Position numbers and translations under genes: made by a program. Positions 52,227-62,618 of a DNA stretch of 64,000 nt are shown here, one piece after another. Location: NCBI GenBank assembly GCA_049509515.1, contig JBEKZV010000007.1, forward strand, positions 52,444 through 116,443, in the 5' to 3' direction. Positions within the stretch are counted from its first letter, which is position 1. Each line of letters begins with the position of its first letter. This DNA comes from JBEKCP01 sp049509515. GTDB taxonomy: Bacteria > Planctomycetota > Planctomycetia > Pirellulales > Thermoguttaceae. Under the pieces are notes generated by a model. It did not search any database and had not been told where the DNA came from. It saw only the letters and a list, made by a program, of their open reading frames with translations.

Positions 52227-54143
52227 TCATTCCGTCTTCGACGCCGCCGGGCGGAGGATCGTGTACCACCGCCGCACGGCGTCCAGCACGATCAACGTCG
52301 TCAGCACCAACATGATGCTCGCCAGCACGCACATCAGCTTGAGCGAGAAGGCCTTCGCCGGATCGAGGGACGGCCCGGCCAGGTCCTCCCGCCACGCCTG
52401 GATCCGCAGCACCCCGGCGAAAAACACCGTCACCACGACAAACGCCAGCGGCACGCCCGTACACAAGGCATAAATCCGCTTCGGCGAGTGCGCGAGCAGG
52501 TAGGTGGTGCCGACAGCCAAAGCAATTGCCGCCAGAAGCTGGTTGGCAATGCCCATCATGTTCCAGAGGGTGTCGATGCTGCTGGTATAGACCAGGTATC
52601 CCCACAGGGCGCAGACCAGGAGACTCATCGAGACGTTCAGGAGCCAATTGGGTTGGCGCCCCTCGACCGGGCGGCGGCGGAACTGGGCCCACGAGTCCTC
52701 GAAAACGAACCGCGCCACGCGGGTGCCGGTCTCCAGGAGCGTGAGGATAAAGAGCGCTTCGAACATGATGATGAAGTGGTACCAGTAGGCGGCCATCTGG
52801 TCCATGCCGGGAATTTTCGAGAAGACCTTGGCCATGCCGGCCGCAAGCGTCACGGCGCCCCCCACGCGGCTTGCCAATTCTTCGCGCATGCCGGCTTCCA
52901 GCGATGTGAGCTCGACGGGGGCGATGTCCCATTGATGCTCGGACTGAACGCGGCGGGCCATTTCCGCATAGTGCTCGTCGCCGTACCGGCGGGTCAAGCG
53001 GGCCCGCTCCGGGAGATTCGCCACCGCGGCGATTTCCGGCGGAGGAGCGACGTTGTAGTTGATGCGGAAGTAATCGCCCGGCTCCAATGCGCAAGCGGCG
53101 ATCAAGGCGGTGACCGAAACAAAGCCCTCCATGAGCATCGCCCCGTAGCCGACGGCGCGGATGTCCGACTCCCTGTCGAGCATCTTGGGCGTCGTGCCGG
53201 AGCTGATCAGGGCATGGAACCCCGAGAGCGCTCCGCACATGATCACGATGCACACGAACGGCCACACCGAGCCGAACATCACCGGCCCGCCGCCGTGAAT
53301 GAAGCACGTGGTCGCCGGCATGTTGAGCGCCGGCCGGACAATCAGGATTCCCGCCGCGATCAGGGCGATCACGCCGATCTTCATGTACGAGGTGAGGTAG
53401 CCGCGCGGGGCGAGCAGCAGCCAGACGGGCAGGATCGACGCGATCGCCGCGTAGACCGGCAGGATGATCGATAGTTGCGGCTTGCTGAAGACGAGGTACG
53501 TGCCGAGCGACGAGTCGCTGAAGGGCTTGCCGAGGATCACGCCCAGGAGCACGAGGCTCACGCCGATGATCGACGCCTCGCCGATCCGGCCCGGCCGGAT
53601 CTGGTTCATCCACAGACCGGTGAGGAGTGCGGCGGGGATGGTCACGACGATCGTGAACATGCCCCAAGCGCTTTCGCTCAGGGCATTGACCACGACCACG
53701 GCCACGCCGGCCAGCGTGGCGATGATGATGAACAGCGTGGCCAGGGTGGTCGTCAGGCCGGCCAGCGGGCCCAGCAGATCGCGGGCGATCTGGGGGAGCG
53801 ATTGCCCGTTGTGCCGCACGGAGGCCAACAGGACCACGAAATCGTGTACGCCGCCGGCCAGGCAGGCCCCGATCACCAGCCAAGCGAAGCCGGGGAAGTA
53901 GCCCCATTGCGAGGCCAGGACCGGGCCCACGAGCGGCCCGGGGCCGGCAATCGCGGCAAAATGGACCCCGAACAGCACCAGCCGCCGCGTGGGATGGTAG
54001 TCCACGTCGTCGCGGAGCCGGTGGGCGGGGGTGATTCGCGCATCGTCCAACACCGCCACCCGCGCCGCCAGGAACGCCCCGTAGAAGCGATAGGCCACCA
54101 GGAACGCCGCCAGGGCGGCAATCACCAGCACCAGTGAGTTCAC
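52227..54143 (-). CDS. cstA: CstA-like carbon starvation protein/pyruvate transporter
   Basis: The 638-residue protein starts from GTG at 54143 and carries many membrane segments. Conserved stretches are PTRRLVLFGVHFAAIAGPGP, GPVLASQWGYFPGFAWLVIG, GGVHDFVVLLASVRHNGQSL and SGFHALISSGTTPKML. E. coli CstA and its relatives import peptides or pyruvate. It is the first gene of a two-gene leftward pair with the permease; a half repeat lies between them. It is divergent from trxB. Confidence 0.9.
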   Translation of the reverse strand: MNSLVLVIAALAAFLVAYRFYGAFLAARVAVLDDARITPAHRLRDDVDYHPTRRLVLFGVHFAAIAGPGPLVGPVLASQWGYFPGFAWLVIGACLAGGVHDFVVLLASVRHNGQSLPQIARDLLGPLAGLTTTLATLFIIIATLAGVAVVVVNALSESAWGMFTIVVTIPAALLTGLWMNQIRPGRIGEASIIGVSLVLLGVILGKPFSDSSLGTYLVFSKPQLSIILPVYAAIASILPVWLLLAPRGYLTSYMKIGVIALIAAGILIVRPALNMPATTCFIHGGGPVMFGSVWPFVCIVIMCGALSGFHALISSGTTPKMLDRESDIRAVGYGAMLMEGFVSVTALIAACALEPGDYFRINYNVAPPPEIAAVANLPERARLTRRYGDEHYAEMARRVQSEHQWDIAPVELTSLEAGMREELASRVGGAVTLAAGMAKVFSKIPGMDQMAAYWYHFIIMFEALFILTLLETGTRVARFVFEDSWAQFRRRPVEGRQPNWLLNVSMSLLVCALWGYLVYTSSIDTLWNMMGIANQLLAAIALAVGTTYLLAHSPKRIYALCTGVPLAFVVVTVFFAGVLRIQAWREDLAGPSLDPAKAFSLKLMCVLASIMLVLTTLIVLDAVRRWYTILRPAASKTE

Positions 54144-54237
54144 GGTCCACCTGAAGTCTTGTTGCGAAACCCAATGCGCATCTTACGGCAAGCGGCGGTT
54201 TCGAGCAATCGGAGGTAGACGGACGCGGCGGACTCCC

Positions 54238-54243
54238 TATAAT
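54238..54243 (+). promoter_or_regulatory. TATAAT -10 box for trxB
   Basis: A perfect TATAAT lies 44 nt before the ATG at 54287. A -35-like TAGACG sits 16 nt upstream. The alternative trxB start at 54242 would fall inside the hexamer, which supports the downstream start. Confidence 0.55.
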
Positions 54244-54286
54244 GGGCAAATCCTCTGCGAAAACCGCCCCCCATGGATCGACGACC

Positions 54287-55336
54287 ATGCCCGAGAAACT
54301 CATCATCATCGGCAGTGGCCCCGCCGCCTGGACGGCCGCGATCTATGCGGCCCGGGCGGAATTGGCGCCGCTGGTGCTCGAAGGGGCCATCAGCGAAGAC
54401 AACCGGCTCGCCGGGACCCTTCCTTTGGGGCAGTTGGCCCTCACGACCGAGATCGAGAACTTTCCCGGCTTTCCCAACGGCGATCTCGGGGCGTATCTGG
54501 AAAGCGCCATGCCCCCGGAGAAGCGGGGAATGCTGCCCCCGCACGGCGGGCATGGCCCCAGCGGCCCCGAGCTGATGGAACTGATGCGGCAGCAGGCGGC
54601 CAACTTCGGCACGCGGATCGTCACCGAGGACGTCATTTCCGTGGATTTCCGCCGCCAACCGTTCCGCCTGGCGGCCTCCGACCAGCGGGGCTACGAGGCC
54701 CGCTCGGTGATCGTGGCCACCGGCGCGCGGGCCAACTACCTGGGCCTGCCCTCGGAGCAGCAGTTCAAGAACCGCGGCGTCAGCGCCTGCGCCGTCTGCG
54801 ACGGGGCCCTGCCGCGGTTCCGCAATCGGCCGCTGGCGGTGGTCGGCGGCGGCGATTCGGCCGTCGAGGAGGCCAACTACCTCGGCCGCTTCGCCAGCAA
54901 GATCTACCTGGTCCACCGCCGCCATGAGTTGCGGGCGTCGAAGATCATGGCCGAGCGGCTTCTGGCCAACCCCAAGGTCGAAGTCCTGTGGAACCGCGTC
55001 GTCCAGGAGGTGCTGGGCAACGACCGTGACGGCGTGACGGGCGTCCGCCTGGCGAGCACCGCAGGAGAGCCGCCGCTGGAGTTGGAGATATCGGGCTTCT
55101 TCGCGGCCGTCGGCCACACGCCCAACACGGCCTTCCTGGAAGGCCAGTTGGAAATGACCGACAAGAAGTACATTCGCTGGACCCGGCCGCCGCGGACCCT
55201 GACCAGCGTCGAAGGCGTCTTCGCCGCCGGCGACGTGGCCGACGACTACTACCGCCAGGCGGTCACCGCCGCCGGCAGCGGCTGCATGGCCGCCCTGGAC
55301 GCCGAACGCTGGCTGGCGGAAAAGGGACTGGGGTGA
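54287..55336 (+). CDS. trxB: Thioredoxin reductase
   Basis: The 349-residue flavoenzyme reduces thioredoxin with NADPH. FAD motif: LIIIGSGPAAWTAAIYAARA. The redox-active disulfide is Cys168-Cys171 in SACAVCDGALP, and the NADPH motif is VVGGGDSAVEEANYL. The C-terminal FAD motif is VFAAGDVADDYYRQAVTAAG. Compared with E. coli TrxB it has extra residues between ENFPGFP and GPELMELM (MPPEKRGMLPPHGGHG region, about 27 residues) and about 11 more near LEGAISEDNRLAG. The ATG at 54287 is preferred because a -10 box overlaps the upstream alternative. The restriction gene follows within 7 nt. Confidence 0.93.
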   Translation: MPEKLIIIGSGPAAWTAAIYAARAELAPLVLEGAISEDNRLAGTLPLGQLALTTEIENFPGFPNGDLGAYLESAMPPEKRGMLPPHGGHGPSGPELMELMRQQAANFGTRIVTEDVISVDFRRQPFRLAASDQRGYEARSVIVATGARANYLGLPSEQQFKNRGVSACAVCDGALPRFRNRPLAVVGGGDSAVEEANYLGRFASKIYLVHRRHELRASKIMAERLLANPKVEVLWNRVVQEVLGNDRDGVTGVRLASTAGEPPLELEISGFFAAVGHTPNTAFLEGQLEMTDKKYIRWTRPPRTLTSVEGVFAAGDVADDYYRQAVTAAGSGCMAALDAERWLAEKGLG

Positions 55337-55343
55337 GGGAAGC

Positions 55344-58300
55344 ATGGCTGAAACCAGGGTACCTGGCGAGTCTGGCGGTCTTGGGCAAGCCATCCTCGAT
55401 AGCCTGTCCGCGATTCTCCGGCGTTGCGAAGCCTCCGGCCTTCGACTCGGCTACCCCGGGGAGGGTGTGGAGCGCCAATTTCGTGCCTGGTTGGTAAGCG
55501 ATCTTCTTTGCGCCGTCCTTGGCTGGCCGGTGGAAAAGACTGTCGTTGGCGAGCGTTTCGACATCTTGTTGCAAGACGCCGATGGTTTTCCCATTGCAAC
55601 CATCGAGACGAAAACGCCATATCATCGAGCCAGCCAGAAGGAACGTGACGACTTTGAGGGCCGGCTGTCGGGTTTTGGAACACTCCGGTACGCCTACTTC
55701 ACGAACGGCAATGAGTGGGAACGCCTCGACATCTTTTCGCCCACAGGCGTTCTGGAAATCCAGTTGCGGCTTGCGCTGGACCTGGGCCGTGCCACGCCGG
55801 AGGAGGCGGAAGGTTTCTTCGCGCCGCTGGCAGCCTACCGGTACTTCCAAACGGCGCCGCGTAGGGCGCGACATCGCGTCGTCAAAGACAATCCCCACAT
55901 TCTCCAGGCGCTAGCTGCCGACTTGGACGAGGCGATTGGCGACTTCGCCTTTCTGCTGGAGGCGGTTCTTTCAGGCTTCCACGACCACAGGGCAGGGGAG
56001 CAGGTGCGCGGGATTGCGCTGAATCTGTTTGATCTGTGGTGCGACAAGTGCCTCGTCGTCTCGCCGGGGCAGGCCGGAGAGCGGCTTTCCCGGCTGTGCC
56101 GCGAGAACGAAATGAGCACGCCGGAGATCGCCCGGGCCGTTGGCGACCTTGGATTCAGCGGGGCGGCCGCGGTAGCCGCCGCCGACAGGATCGCGGTATT
56201 GTCCGGGGCGCAGCAGGGCGATCCGGCTGCGGTGCGCGGCGCGATTTGGCCGGCGTTTGCCGAAGCGGTCAAGAAGCTCTGCGCCCAAACCGCGCACGTT
56301 ATTCTCGCGCGGGCACTGCTCTATCGCATCGGCGAAGACCAGACGGCCTTTCCCCGGCTGCTTTCCGGCGAAGAGATGGAGAGGTCGCTCCTGTCGCCTA
56401 TTTCGGCGTTACTCGACGCCCCCGGGCCGGCTACCGATCTTCTGTTTCGAGTTCAAGACGGCATGCGGCGATTCCTTCCCGCGGTGTATGAGCTCGGCGA
56501 GTTTGACTGGTGGCAAGTGCGCCATGACAAGCGGGCGGTCCTCGCGCGGGGCGAACTCGCATGGTTGGGGGGCATGGATCGGGAATTCGAGCGCGCCTCG
56601 CGGCGGCTCCTGCGCATCCTGAACGGCTACTTCTTCGGACAGGTCGACGTGGATGTATGGCGGAACGTTTACCAGCACTACTTGCCTGAGGAAGAGCGGC
56701 AGAAGCTGGGAGGGTTCTACACGCCGGACGAACTGATCGACCTCGTTCTGGACCTTGCGGGGTACGTCGCCGTCCAGGAGGGGCTGTGCCATCTCTCGTT
56801 TATCGACCCGGCGTGCGGCAGCGGCGCGTTCGTCGCCAACGCGCTGGCGCGGCTGTTGCAACACCTTGAATTGGACCTCCCCTGCCACGCGACCCTGCAC
56901 AAGCGAGGGCTCGCTGGCTGGAAAAAGGCAGAGAGCATTCTGGATCTCGTCTCGCAGAACGTGCATGCCGTCGATCTGCACCCGTTTGCCGCGTTCCTTA
57001 CAACGGTCAATTCCCTCTTCCTGTTGATGCCGGCGTATGTCAAAGCCCGCGAGAAGAATCCTGCCTACTCTCTCGACCTCCAAATATTCTCGTCCGATTC
57101 GCTCGAAAAACACGACAAGGACCTCATCGCGCCCGACCTGTTCACCAAGCTCAACGCACGCGTTCAGCTTACGGAGGAATCGTTTCACCGCTACCGGGAG
57201 ATGCTCAAGAAGCGCTTTGACCGCGTTTTCGGAAACCCTCCCTGGGGCGGTGTCCTGAAGGGTCCGCTGGCCCCGGTCTACGACCGGGCGAAGAAGCAGC
57301 GGTTTGCGGCGGAGTATCCGGCGGCCGCCCAGGGAAAGTACGATGTGTACGGGTTGTTTGCCGAGCGCGCGCTGCAAATCCTGAAGCCGGGCGGCCGCTT
57401 CGGGTTGGTAACCCAGAGCACCTTCCTCGACAAGGCGTGGGCGGCCGGCCTGCGGCGGCTCCTGACCTCCAAATCGCAGGTCCACTACCTCATCGACCTG
57501 AATCCGTTCGGCCAACTCTTTTTTGGCAGGATGAATACGCCCTGCGTGACCGTCGCGGACACCGTGGACCACACCGATCTCGACGGCAACTGCATTACGG
57601 TGCTTTCCACCCTGCCGACCAACCTCGGCGGGCTGGACGAAGCGGCACGCCGGAAAGAGGTCGTTTCTACGATCCGGCAGGCAATTGCGCGAGTATCCAC
57701 GGGGCGCCGGGCTGCTTCCGTCGGATTTGCACGTGCCGCCCGCATCAAGGTCAAGGGCCTGGCCGAGAGCGCAAAGGACCGTTGGAACCTGCTACCGGCG
57801 CGTGGGGCCACTGCATCGAGGCCGGGCGCGCTCAGCGTTGCAGACGTCTTGGATAGCCGCCAGGGCGTGACGCCCGGCGGGTCCCTCGACGTGTTTCTAA
57901 TCTCGGAGCAACGGGCGTCGGAAGTGGGGCTTGAACCGGCACTCCTCCACAAGGCGATCAAGAGCAAGGAGGCCGGCCGGTGGTCCGTCGCGTGGAAAGG
58001 CCGAGTTCTGCTGTATCCGTACACGATCTCGGGGCGCAATGTCGCACCGGCATTCGCTCTTCGCTGGGATGAAGTCGGCGACCCCAAGTTGGCGGAAGCC
58101 ATTCGCCGGCTGGACCTACGCCACGCGTTGGACTTCGAAAGACAACTGGACGCCCACGAGACCGCCATTGTTCGCCGCGGCGGCATCAATCGCGCTACAG
58201 CGAAGGCCCTGCTCGAGCACCGCATTGCTTTGGGCCTGGTGAAGTACCCGGCGGCGGCCCGATACTTGGTCGAGCACTATGACCGCCTGGAGGGCCGCGT

Positions 58301-58817
58301 TTTCGAGAAGAAGGGATTCACCCACGCCGGCAAGCATTGGTACGAATACCACCGGCCCCGCGATCCGAGACTGATGCTGTCGAGAATGCGCATCCTTTCG
58401 CCTACGCTGGTGAAGGCGGTTCGGTTCTCTTTGGACGATGTCGGCTACCTATCCGATCACGCGTGCCTCTATCTCCAACCAAATGCAGGGACCAACGGCG
58501 GGTACATGGACTTGCGGAGGAAGCTGCGCGAGGCCGTCGGGAGGGACGTTCCGTTGGAGGGCGTCCTGAAGTACTGCTTGGCGTTTCTTAACGGCCAAGA
58601 GGCCAATGACCGTTTGCTGCGGGGGCGGCGCCCTACGCCGAAGGGCTTCTATCAGGTGACGGAGGCTTACCTCCGTGAAGTGCCGATTCCGATGCCCGCA
58701 AAGCGCACTGCCAAGCGCGTCCTGGAGCTTGTGACGCGCCTGACTTCAACCGATGGTCCTTCGGAAATTGAGGCGCTGGAAAAGGAACTTGGTAAACTCG
58801 TTTCTGCGATGCTCTGA
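55344..58817 (+). CDS. Single-chain type IIG restriction-modification enzyme
   Basis: The 1,157-residue protein has an N-terminal PD-(D/E)XK-like nuclease domain (Asp73 in GERFDILL, Glu88 and Lys90 in ATIETKT). A gamma-type N6-adenine methyltransferase follows, with motif I FIDPACGSGAF (about residues 486-496) and motif IV NPPW (from Asn631). A long C-terminal region probably holds target recognition; ISKSLYP-type motifs are not seen. This layout fits type IIG enzymes of the Eco57I/MmeI group, which cut and modify as one polypeptide. BREX PglX and type I HsdM proteins lack the N-terminal nuclease. It sits between trxB and asnS with short gaps, so it may share their transcript. Codon use looks less GC-biased than neighbours, suggesting transfer. 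Confidence 0.85.
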   Translation: MAETRVPGESGGLGQAILDSLSAILRRCEASGLRLGYPGEGVERQFRAWLVSDLLCAVLGWPVEKTVVGERFDILLQDADGFPIATIETKTPYHRASQKERDDFEGRLSGFGTLRYAYFTNGNEWERLDIFSPTGVLEIQLRLALDLGRATPEEAEGFFAPLAAYRYFQTAPRRARHRVVKDNPHILQALAADLDEAIGDFAFLLEAVLSGFHDHRAGEQVRGIALNLFDLWCDKCLVVSPGQAGERLSRLCRENEMSTPEIARAVGDLGFSGAAAVAAADRIAVLSGAQQGDPAAVRGAIWPAFAEAVKKLCAQTAHVILARALLYRIGEDQTAFPRLLSGEEMERSLLSPISALLDAPGPATDLLFRVQDGMRRFLPAVYELGEFDWWQVRHDKRAVLARGELAWLGGMDREFERASRRLLRILNGYFFGQVDVDVWRNVYQHYLPEEERQKLGGFYTPDELIDLVLDLAGYVAVQEGLCHLSFIDPACGSGAFVANALARLLQHLELDLPCHATLHKRGLAGWKKAESILDLVSQNVHAVDLHPFAAFLTTVNSLFLLMPAYVKAREKNPAYSLDLQIFSSDSLEKHDKDLIAPDLFTKLNARVQLTEESFHRYREMLKKRFDRVFGNPPWGGVLKGPLAPVYDRAKKQRFAAEYPAAAQGKYDVYGLFAERALQILKPGGRFGLVTQSTFLDKAWAAGLRRLLTSKSQVHYLIDLNPFGQLFFGRMNTPCVTVADTVDHTDLDGNCITVLSTLPTNLGGLDEAARRKEVVSTIRQAIARVSTGRRAASVGFARAARIKVKGLAESAKDRWNLLPARGATASRPGALSVADVLDSRQGVTPGGSLDVFLISEQRASEVGLEPALLHKAIKSKEAGRWSVAWKGRVLLYPYTISGRNVAPAFALRWDEVGDPKLAEAIRRLDLRHALDFERQLDAHETAIVRRGGINRATAKALLEHRIALGLVKYPAAARYLVEHYDRLEGRVFEKKGFTHAGKHWYEYHRPRDPRLMLSRMRILSPTLVKAVRFSLDDVGYLSDHACLYLQPNAGTNGGYMDLRRKLREAVGRDVPLEGVLKYCLAFLNGQEANDRLLRGRRPTPKGFYQVTEAYLREVPIPMPAKRTAKRVLELVTRLTSTDGPSEIEALEKELGKLVSAML

Positions 58818-58839
58818 GGAAGGCCCGCGCCACATCGGG

Positions 58840-60246
<1,407 letters not shown>

Positions 60247-60253
60247 CACACGA

Positions 60254-60291
60254 TAGCCGCGGATGCACATCCACGCTGCTGTCCGCGGCTA
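60254..60291. terminator. Bidirectional hairpin between asnS and metG
   Basis: The stem TAGCCGCGGA/TCCGCGGCTA with an 18-nt loop lies between convergent genes. The right arm contains the metG stop codon. It lacks a T run in either direction, so terminator function is likely but not certain. Confidence 0.5.
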
Positions 60292-62313
60292 ATGCACTCT
60301 TTGCCCCGGTTTCGCGCCTTCGTCGGGCAGGAGCAGGTGGACCTCGCTCTGGCTGCCCGCGGCCAGGATCATCCCTTCGCTCAGGCCGAACTTCATCTGC
60401 CGCGGGGCCAGGTTGGCCACGCAGAGCAACAACCGGCCGACGAGTTCCTCGGGCTTGTAGTATCCCTTGATGCCGGCGAAGACCGTCCGGCGGTGGCTGC
60501 CCCCGAGGCTGAGCGTGAGCTTTAGCAGCTTCTTGGCCTCGGGCACCTCCTCGGCGGCCAGGATCCGGCACACCCGCAGGTCGATCTTGGCGAAGTCGTC
60601 GATCGTGATCTGAGGCTGCAGGGGTTCGGCCGCCAGCGGGGCGTCGCTGTCCTGGGCCGCCGCGGCGGAAGCCGCGGCCGGTTCCGCCTCGACGCTCTCC
60701 GCCAGCACGGCATCGACCTGCTTGCGGTCCACCCGCTCGATCAGGTGCTGGAACCTGGCGACCGGCGAGCCCAACAACGGCTGCTGGGATTGTTCCCAGC
60801 GGGTGATCGGATCGCCCAGGAGGCGGCCGACCTCGTCCGCCATTTTCGGCAGGACGGGGGCCAGGTAGACGGCCAGTTGCCGGAAGAGGTTCAGGCCGAT
60901 GGTCGTGACTTCGCCGAGGCGGCCGGCCTGGTCCGGGCCGCGAAGGTTCCAGGGGGCGTTCTGTTCGACGAATTGGTTGGCCCGGTCGCCGGCGGCCAGG
61001 ACGAGCCGCATGGCGCGGGCGAAATCGCCCGCCTCGTAGGCCGCGGCGATGGCCGCGCCGTCCTGGGCCGCTTGGGCGAACAGGCCGCCGTCGCTGGGGT
61101 ATTCCGCCGCCAGGCCCGACTTTTCGGTGAACCTCGCGGTGCGGCTGGCCAGGTTCACGATGTTGCCCACCATGTCGGCGTTGACCTTGGCCGTGAACTC
61201 GTCGAAGCTGAGATCGAGGTCCTCTACGCCGGAGGTCAGCTTCGAGGCGTAGTAGTACCGCAGGTAGGCCGGGTCGAGGTGCGCCAGGTAGGTCGAGGCC
61301 TGGATGAAGGTCCCTGTACGTTTTGACATCTTCAGGCCGTTGACCGTCAGGAACCCGTGGATGTGGACCTTGCGGGGCAGACTGAAGCCGGCCGTCTTGA
61401 GCATCGCGGGCCAGAACAGCGTGTGGAAATAGGTGATGTCCTTGCCGATGAAGTGGTGCACCTCGGTCTCGGGACTCCGCCACCACGCGTCGAAGTCCTC
61501 GCCGCGGCCGTCGCACCACTGCCGCGTCGACGCCAGGTAGCCGATCGGGGCGTCGAACCACACGTACCAGTAGTCGCCCGGACTGTCCGGGATCTCGAAG
61601 CCGAAATACGGGGCCGGCCGCGAAACGTCCCAGTCGCGGAGCGGCTCGGTGAGGAAGTGGCCCTTGAGGTAGTTGGCCACCTCGGGCTGCAAGGCGCCGC
61701 CGGTGGCGACCCACTCGTCCAGGAACCCGCGGAGCCGCTCGATGTTCACGAACAGGTGGCCCGCCGTGCGGATTTCCGGCTTTGCACCGGAAAGGGTGCT
61801 CAGCGGATCGATCAGGTCGGTCGGACTGTAGTGGGCGCCGCAGCGGTCGCAACTGTCGCCGTACTGGTCGGGGGCCTTGCACTTGGGACAGGTCCCCTGG
61901 ACGAAGCGGTCCGCCAGGAACGTGCCGGCCACCGGGTCGTAGAGCTGCGTGACCTCCTGCCGGCTGACCAGCCCCGCGCGGCGCAGGGCCGCCCACATCT
62001 CCTCGCAGTACCGCCGGTTCTCGGGGCTGTGCGTGCTGCCGTAATTGTCGAATTCGATCTGGAAGCCGCGAAAGTCGGCCAGGTGCGCCGTCTGCATCCG
62101 CGCGATCAGCTCCTCCTCGCGGATGCCCTCCTGCCGGGCCCGGATCATGATGGCCGTGCCGTGGGTATCGTCGGCACAGACGTACACCGCGCGGTTCCCT
62201 TGCAGCTTCTGGAACCGCACCCAGATGTCGGTCTGGAGGTACTCGACCAGGTGGCCGAGATGGATCGGGCCGTTGGCGTACGGCAAGGCGCTGGTGACGA
62301 GGATCCGTCGCAT
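60289..62313 (-). CDS. metG: Methionyl-tRNA synthetase
   Basis: The 674-residue class I synthetase carries the HIGH motif as HLGH (residues 18-21). A zinc knuckle reads CPKCKAPDQYGDSCDRCG, and KMSKRTG is the KMSKS site. The C-terminal tRNA-binding (EMAP/CsaA-like) domain is recognisable from DFAKIDLRVCRILAAEEVP and GIKGYYKPEELVGR. A linker rich in Ala and Glu joins it to the core. Length and domain layout match dimeric bacterial MetRS. It is convergent with asnS and divergent from the HD-GYP regulator. Confidence 0.95.
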   Translation of the reverse strand: MRRILVTSALPYANGPIHLGHLVEYLQTDIWVRFQKLQGNRAVYVCADDTHGTAIMIRARQEGIREEELIARMQTAHLADFRGFQIEFDNYGSTHSPENRRYCEEMWAALRRAGLVSRQEVTQLYDPVAGTFLADRFVQGTCPKCKAPDQYGDSCDRCGAHYSPTDLIDPLSTLSGAKPEIRTAGHLFVNIERLRGFLDEWVATGGALQPEVANYLKGHFLTEPLRDWDVSRPAPYFGFEIPDSPGDYWYVWFDAPIGYLASTRQWCDGRGEDFDAWWRSPETEVHHFIGKDITYFHTLFWPAMLKTAGFSLPRKVHIHGFLTVNGLKMSKRTGTFIQASTYLAHLDPAYLRYYYASKLTSGVEDLDLSFDEFTAKVNADMVGNIVNLASRTARFTEKSGLAAEYPSDGGLFAQAAQDGAAIAAAYEAGDFARAMRLVLAAGDRANQFVEQNAPWNLRGPDQAGRLGEVTTIGLNLFRQLAVYLAPVLPKMADEVGRLLGDPITRWEQSQQPLLGSPVARFQHLIERVDRKQVDAVLAESVEAEPAAASAAAAQDSDAPLAAEPLQPQITIDDFAKIDLRVCRILAAEEVPEAKKLLKLTLSLGGSHRRTVFAGIKGYYKPEELVGRLLLCVANLAPRQMKFGLSEGMILAAGSQSEVHLLLPDEGAKPGQRVH

Positions 62314-62618
62314 GGGGGTGCTCCGTGTCGGGACAGGAAAGCAGCCATTTTATCGCCCTTGGCGGAAAAGTCCATTCCGCCCGCCGCAGCGGCAGATTCG
62401 GCAAATGTGTTACGGTTGCCCCCGCAGCGCCGGGAGAAGGGGCCCTATTCGCCGCAACGGCCCGGAGGCGGGCGCCCCGCCGGCACGGTCGTCGCGCGTG
62501 TGGCACCCGGGGCGCACCCGGTCCCCTTCTTCCCACGCCGGTTCGCGGCGAAAAGACCGGCCGCCGGTCGTTCCGTAACCTAGTTTTTACACAGCCGACG
62601 ATTGGCTTCAGGTGCCCC
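62314..62618. other. Gene-free gap between metG and the HD-GYP regulator
   Basis: The 305-bp region between divergent starts must hold both promoters. I saw no T-box, riboswitch, tRNA, clear repeat or open frame. The proximal part upstream of metG (CAGCCATTTTATCGCC) is AT-richer than the rest. Confidence 0.5.

Noticed and set aside
55344..58817. BREX PglX or type I HsdM methyltransferase
   Set aside because: The N-terminal nuclease motif and lack of partner genes point to a single-chain type IIG enzyme.
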